From positions 1 through 27,922 of the forward strand of contig CAYWEN010000021.1 in NCBI GenBank assembly GCA_964457545.1: 27,922 bases of DNA. The letters are read 5' to 3'. Source of the stretch: JAGGTJ01 sp964457545. Lineage in GTDB: Bacteria > Desulfobacterota > DSM-4660 > Desulfatiglandales > Desulfatiglandaceae. The notes under the pieces were generated by a model, which worked only from the letters and a program-made list of their open reading frames with translations, searched no databases and was not told the origin of the DNA. Numbering within the stretch: position 1 is the first letter of the stretch; every line of letters starts with the position of its first letter. Both the position numbers and the translations under genes were made by a program. Shown one piece after another: positions 24,778 to 27,922 of this stretch.

Positions 24778-25308
24778 ATGGACAGGATAAAATCCGGGGA
24801 AGAATTTCATGAGGTGCAGAGGTTTAAAAGCCCCTTTATACGCTATTCGATGGCTTTTATGACCCTGTCTTTTATTGTACTGTTTGGTAATGGTGCGATT
24901 CAGCAGATCGTGTATGGTAAACCCTGGGGTACTCAGCCCCTTTCAGATATCACCCTGATAACCACAGGTGCAATTATTTTCTTTTTTATGATTGCACTTG
25001 ATTTTTTCTTTTTTTGCCTGCATCTGACAGTTACGGTGAAAGGGGATGGTTTGCACATAAACCTCTTTCCTCTTGCAAAGCGGACCATATCCTTTGAAGA
25101 GATCAAAGGCAGTTGCCCGGTTACCTATAATGCAATAAAGGAGTATGGAGGATGGGGTATCAAAAACTTTGCGGGAAAAAAGACCTATACCCTGTCCGGC
25201 AATCAGGGAATAGAGTTGCAGCTTGTTGACAATACTGTCATTCTTGTAGGTTCACAGCATCCTCATAAACTTCATGAATGTATATCCAGTCATATTAAAA
25301 GGACCTGA
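24778..25308 (+). CDS. Membrane protein with two TM helices and a PH-like tail
   Basis: 176-aa inner-membrane protein, judged from ATG 24778 (AAGG 9 nt upstream, promoter at 24670-24698). A short cytoplasmic N terminus (EEFHEVQRFKSPFIRY) is followed by two hydrophobic segments (about 24-42 and 62-86). The C-terminal domain is strand-rich: KGDGLHINLFPLAKRTISFEEI, EYGGWGIKNFAGKKTYTLSG, then IELQLVDNTVILVGSQHPHKLHECI. The YGGWGI and SGN.GI.L...D...ilvGSQ.P..L patterns match small bacterial PH-like membrane proteins such as DUF6141. Function is unknown. It has its own promoter and a probable terminator, so it is monocistronic and not clearly tied to the reductase locus. Confidence 0.8.
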   Translation: MDRIKSGEEFHEVQRFKSPFIRYSMAFMTLSFIVLFGNGAIQQIVYGKPWGTQPLSDITLITTGAIIFFFMIALDFFFFCLHLTVTVKGDGLHINLFPLAKRTISFEEIKGSCPVTYNAIKEYGGWGIKNFAGKKTYTLSGNQGIELQLVDNTVILVGSQHPHKLHECISSHIKRT

Positions 25309-25330
25309 TTCTTTTAAAGGCCAGGTTTTT
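25303..25330 (+). terminator. Probable terminator overlapping the stop codon
   Basis: ACCTG (25303-25307) pairs with CAGGT (25322-25326), followed by T5 (25326-25330). The loop contains the self-complementary CTTTTAAAG. A short stem, so a weak or partial terminator. Confidence 0.4.
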
Positions 25331-25940
25331 GTCTGAGGTGTTTTTTTGCATGCCTTGATTTCTTGGAGATTGTTTCTGCGGGCAGACTTGTTATGGCAGG
25401 GTTGTATAAAGTTCAAGGGCAGTCTGCATCTTTGTTTTTGATATGATTTGCTATCCTGGTAATGGGTCCGAAGCAATCTGTATCTTTGTTGTCTTGCATC
25501 TTCGACCAGCCTGGTGTTTTAAGGATTCGGGCCTAACCATGCCGGACAGGAGTGATGGCATTGTGAACCTGATGGATAGGCTATGAAATACACTGCAAGA
25601 TCTGCTTGTGTGATGATTTTATCTCTCTTCAGGTCAGGGTTATTGAAGATATACCTGTCAAAGGAGACACCCTGATGCAACAAGGCACAGTCAATCTGTT
25701 TTATCTGGTGCCTGAGACCTTCCTGAAACCTGATATCCTGTTTTTCCTTTCTTTCACAAAAAAGGCTGTACTGTTATTGATTAAGCACATTGCATCTTTG
25801 TCTGGGGACATGACTTAAGGCTCTGATACCGGCAGGCTGCAAAAGTATGTGCCTTTTTCCATATAGTTGTTTTTGCACAGGGTTCTTTTTGTGAACCCCT
25901 AGCAGTACCCAAAAATTGATTTGCTGACAGACTCTGTTTA
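25331..25940. other. Gene-free stretch before glgB
   Basis: 610 bp with no gene I can support. It contains an imperfect direct repeat of 17 bp (15 matches): CAGTCTGCATCTTTGTT at 25420-25436 and CAATCTGTATCTTTGTT at 25474-25490. A related GCATCTTTGT occurs near 25793. A 70-codon frame at 25606-25818 lacks a ribosome site. No clear promoter for glgB was found. Confidence 0.4.
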
Positions 25941-27922
25941 ATGAAAAGAATAAACAATATGAACGAAGATATTTTAAAAATAGCAGAAGCCAGACACCAT
26001 GATCCTTTTACTGTCCTTGGCAGGCATGAAACTGATAACGGTTTTGTTATCCGTGCATTTTTACCTGGTGCGGTCAATGTCCATATTATGGATATTGATG
26101 TGGAGATGGAGCGCATTGAAGGTACGGATTTTTTTGTATTCGAGGGAGGAAATGAAAATCTTCCTGTACATTACAGATTGTGCTGGATAGATTCAACGGG
26201 AAACAAACACATATGTTATGATCCATATACATTCATGCCGCAGATATCTGAATTTGATCTAGGTCTGTTTGCCGGGGGAAAACACTGGAATGTCTATCGT
26301 ATCCTCGGGGCGCATGAGCATGTGGCTGATAATATACATGGAGTTATATTTGCTGTATGGGCACCAAACGCTGAAAGGGTCAGTGTGGTAGGTGATTTCA
26401 ATGCATGGGATGGAAGAAGACACCCCATGAGGATTCGCCCTGATTATGGGGTTTGGGAACTGTTTTTACCTGATATTCCTACAGGGATTGTGTACAAATA
26501 TGAGATCAGGAACCGTGAAAGCGGTATGGTTTTTTTGAAAACAGATCCTTATGGCCAGCAGTTTGAGTTGCGGCCCGGGGATGCTGCAATTGTTCCTGAA
26601 GGATCTAAGCATTTATGGAAAGACACTGACTGGATGGAAGACAGGAAACTGTATGACTGGCAGCATACCCCGATTTCCATATACGAGGTTCATCTTGGTT
26701 CCTGGCAAAGGGGACCTCAAGGTGAATTCCTTAATTACAGGGATATTGCAAGGCGTCTGGTGTCATATGTAAAGGAACTGGGCTTTACACATGTTGAGCT
26801 TCTTCCCATTACAGAGCATCCCCTTGATATTTCCTGGGGTTACCAGACCACTGGATATTTTGCTCCCACAAGCAGGTTCGGTTGTCCGGATGATTTCCGT
26901 TTTTTTGTTGATTTCTGTCATCAGAACGGGGTTGGCGTCTTTTTGGACTGGGTTCCTGCCCATTTTCCAAAAAATGCCAATGCCCTTGCCAGGTTTGATG
27001 GTACCGCACTTTATGAACACGAAGATCCTCGTCTTGGGGAACATATGGACTGGTCTACACTGATATTTAATTACGGGAGAAATGAAGTGAAAAATTTTCT
27101 TCTTTCCAGTGCTGTTTTCTGGCTTGAAGAATTTCATGTAGATGGCATCAGGGTAGATGCAGTTGCTTCCATGCTGTATTTGGATTACTCAAGGTCGGAA
27201 TGGATTCCTAATCGTTATGGGGGCCGTGAAAATCTGGAGGCGATTGATTTTTTGAGAGAACTGAATTCTGTTGTTCATGGACAGTTTCCGGGAATACTCG
27301 TAATGGCGGAGGAATCTACTGCCTGGCCGCAGGTGACCCGTCCTGTTTATCTTGGTGGCCTTGGCTTTGATATGAAATGGAATATGGGATGGATGAATGA
27401 CAATCTATCCTATATTGAAAATGATCCTATTTATCGCCAATACCATCACGATCAGCTAACCTTTAGCCAGCTCTATTCCTATACTGAGAACTTTATTCTG
27501 CCATTATCTCACGATGAAGTAGTTCACGGCAAACAAAGTTTGCTGAATAAAATGCCAGGTGATCACTGGCAAAAATTTGCTAATTTGCGCCTGTTTTACG
27601 CATGGCAATATGCCCATCCTGGTAAAAAACTACTCTTTATGGGCTGTGAAATAGCACAATGGGAAGAGTGGAGTGAAACAAGATCGCTAGATTTGGCATT
27701 GCTAAATACTGAAACCCATCAGGGTATAAAAAATATTATTACTGATCTGAATAAAATCTATAGAAATGAAGCCGCACTATACGAGCTGGATTTTTCAGCA
27801 GATGGTTTCCAGTGGATCGACTGCCATGATGCAGGACAATCAGTATTAAGTTTTTTGCGCTGGAATAAAAACAGATCAGAACATATTGTTTGTATTATGA
27901 ATTTTACCCCATTAGTACGGCA
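25941..27922 (+). CDS. glgB: 1,4-alpha-glucan branching enzyme, 3' end beyond the window
   Basis: Forms alpha-1,6 branches in glycogen by cutting and transferring alpha-1,4 chains (GH13). The 660 complete codons run off the right edge; the E. coli enzyme has 728, so about 65-75 residues are missing. The extended N domain begins HHDPFTVLGRH, and a CBM48 domain follows with GVIFAVWAPNAERVSVVGDFN. The (beta/alpha)8 core has ELLPITEHPLDISWGYQTTG, nucleophile D406 in DGIRVDAV, acid/base E457 in MAEEST and transition-state D525 in SHDEVVHGK, all aligned with the E. coli sites. ATG 25941 has no ribosome site; an in-frame ATG at 25959 is an alternative start. No other glg gene is in view. Leucine codon use changes sharply near 27,380: CTT is frequent and CTA rare before, and CTT is absent and CTA frequent after. 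Confidence 0.95.
   Translation, partial: MKRINNMNEDILKIAEARHHDPFTVLGRHETDNGFVIRAFLPGAVNVHIMDIDVEMERIEGTDFFVFEGGNENLPVHYRLCWIDSTGNKHICYDPYTFMPQISEFDLGLFAGGKHWNVYRILGAHEHVADNIHGVIFAVWAPNAERVSVVGDFNAWDGRRHPMRIRPDYGVWELFLPDIPTGIVYKYEIRNRESGMVFLKTDPYGQQFELRPGDAAIVPEGSKHLWKDTDWMEDRKLYDWQHTPISIYEVHLGSWQRGPQGEFLNYRDIARRLVSYVKELGFTHVELLPITEHPLDISWGYQTTGYFAPTSRFGCPDDFRFFVDFCHQNGVGVFLDWVPAHFPKNANALARFDGTALYEHEDPRLGEHMDWSTLIFNYGRNEVKNFLLSSAVFWLEEFHVDGIRVDAVASMLYLDYSRSEWIPNRYGGRENLEAIDFLRELNSVVHGQFPGILVMAEESTAWPQVTRPVYLGGLGFDMKWNMGWMNDNLSYIENDPIYRQYHHDQLTFSQLYSYTENFILPLSHDEVVHGKQSLLNKMPGDHWQKFANLRLFYAWQYAHPGKKLLFMGCEIAQWEEWSETRSLDLALLNTETHQGIKNIITDLNKIYRNEAALYELDFSADGFQWIDCHDAGQSVLSFLRWNKNRSEHIVCIMNFTPLVR

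Noticed and set aside
25606..25818. 70-codon frame before glgB
   Set aside because: No ribosome site, no family resemblance, and located in a repeat-containing intergenic region.
1..27922. CRISPR array, integron or intact transposon
   Set aside because: No regularly spaced repeats, no attC-like series and no complete transposase; only one truncated IS3 fragment was found.

Overview
The window looks like chromosomal DNA of a motile, strictly anaerobic or microaerophilic bacterium, most likely Desulfobacterota (the former Deltaproteobacteria). The evidence is two heterodisulfide-reductase-type Fe-S proteins, an octaheme c-type cytochrome, an ATP-dependent benzoyl-CoA-reductase-type enzyme, and a polar-flagellum-type flagellin with HDOD/CheR/hybrid-kinase signalling genes. 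Taxonomy is inferred from gene content only; no rRNA is present.

Layout. 1-200: a TetR-type palindromic operator and a strong bidirectional terminator. 204-3420 (minus): an HdrD/GlpC-like Fe-S protein, a 610-bp gene-free stretch, and a hydroxylamine-oxidoreductase-like octaheme cytochrome with a good sigma-70 promoter. 3473-4047: a truncated IS3-family transposase remnant, a terminator and tRNA-Arg(ACG). 4048-4788: no gene. 4789-9698 (minus): a signalling group of a small GM-motif protein, an HDOD protein, CheR and a PAS-PAS hybrid histidine kinase with two receivers. It is divergent from the flagellar group at 9999-13582 (plus): flagellin, FliS, FliD, with a near-consensus sigma-28 promoter. 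14111-15787: a DUF1992 protein and adenylosuccinate lyase. 16057-16332 (minus): a small conserved protein.

17034-24353 (plus) is the most interesting part. It encodes a small zinc-ribbon/winged-helix protein, a possible 62-aa protein, two HgdB/BcrB/BcrC-type Fe-S subunits, two BadF/BadG-type ATPase subunits, a CooC-like P-loop ATPase, and a two-cluster ferredoxin/double-CCG protein. Order and sizes of the four central genes match the bzdN-O-P-Q arrangement of class I benzoyl-CoA reductases, but no other aromatic-degradation gene is visible. The reading I favour is a self-contained ATP-driven low-potential reductase. The ATPase pair would inject electrons into the Fe-S pair, the Hdr-like protein would be the electron carrier, and the CooC-like protein would be a metal-insertion factor. 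The leader carries a sigma-70 promoter and a perfect FNR-type box (TTGAT-N4-ATCAA), so anaerobic control is likely.

24778-25308: a small membrane protein with its own promoter. 25941-27922: glgB, which runs off the right end and shows an abrupt change of leucine codon use at about 27,380, suggesting a mosaic gene or an assembly join. No CRISPR array, rRNA or intact mobile element was seen.
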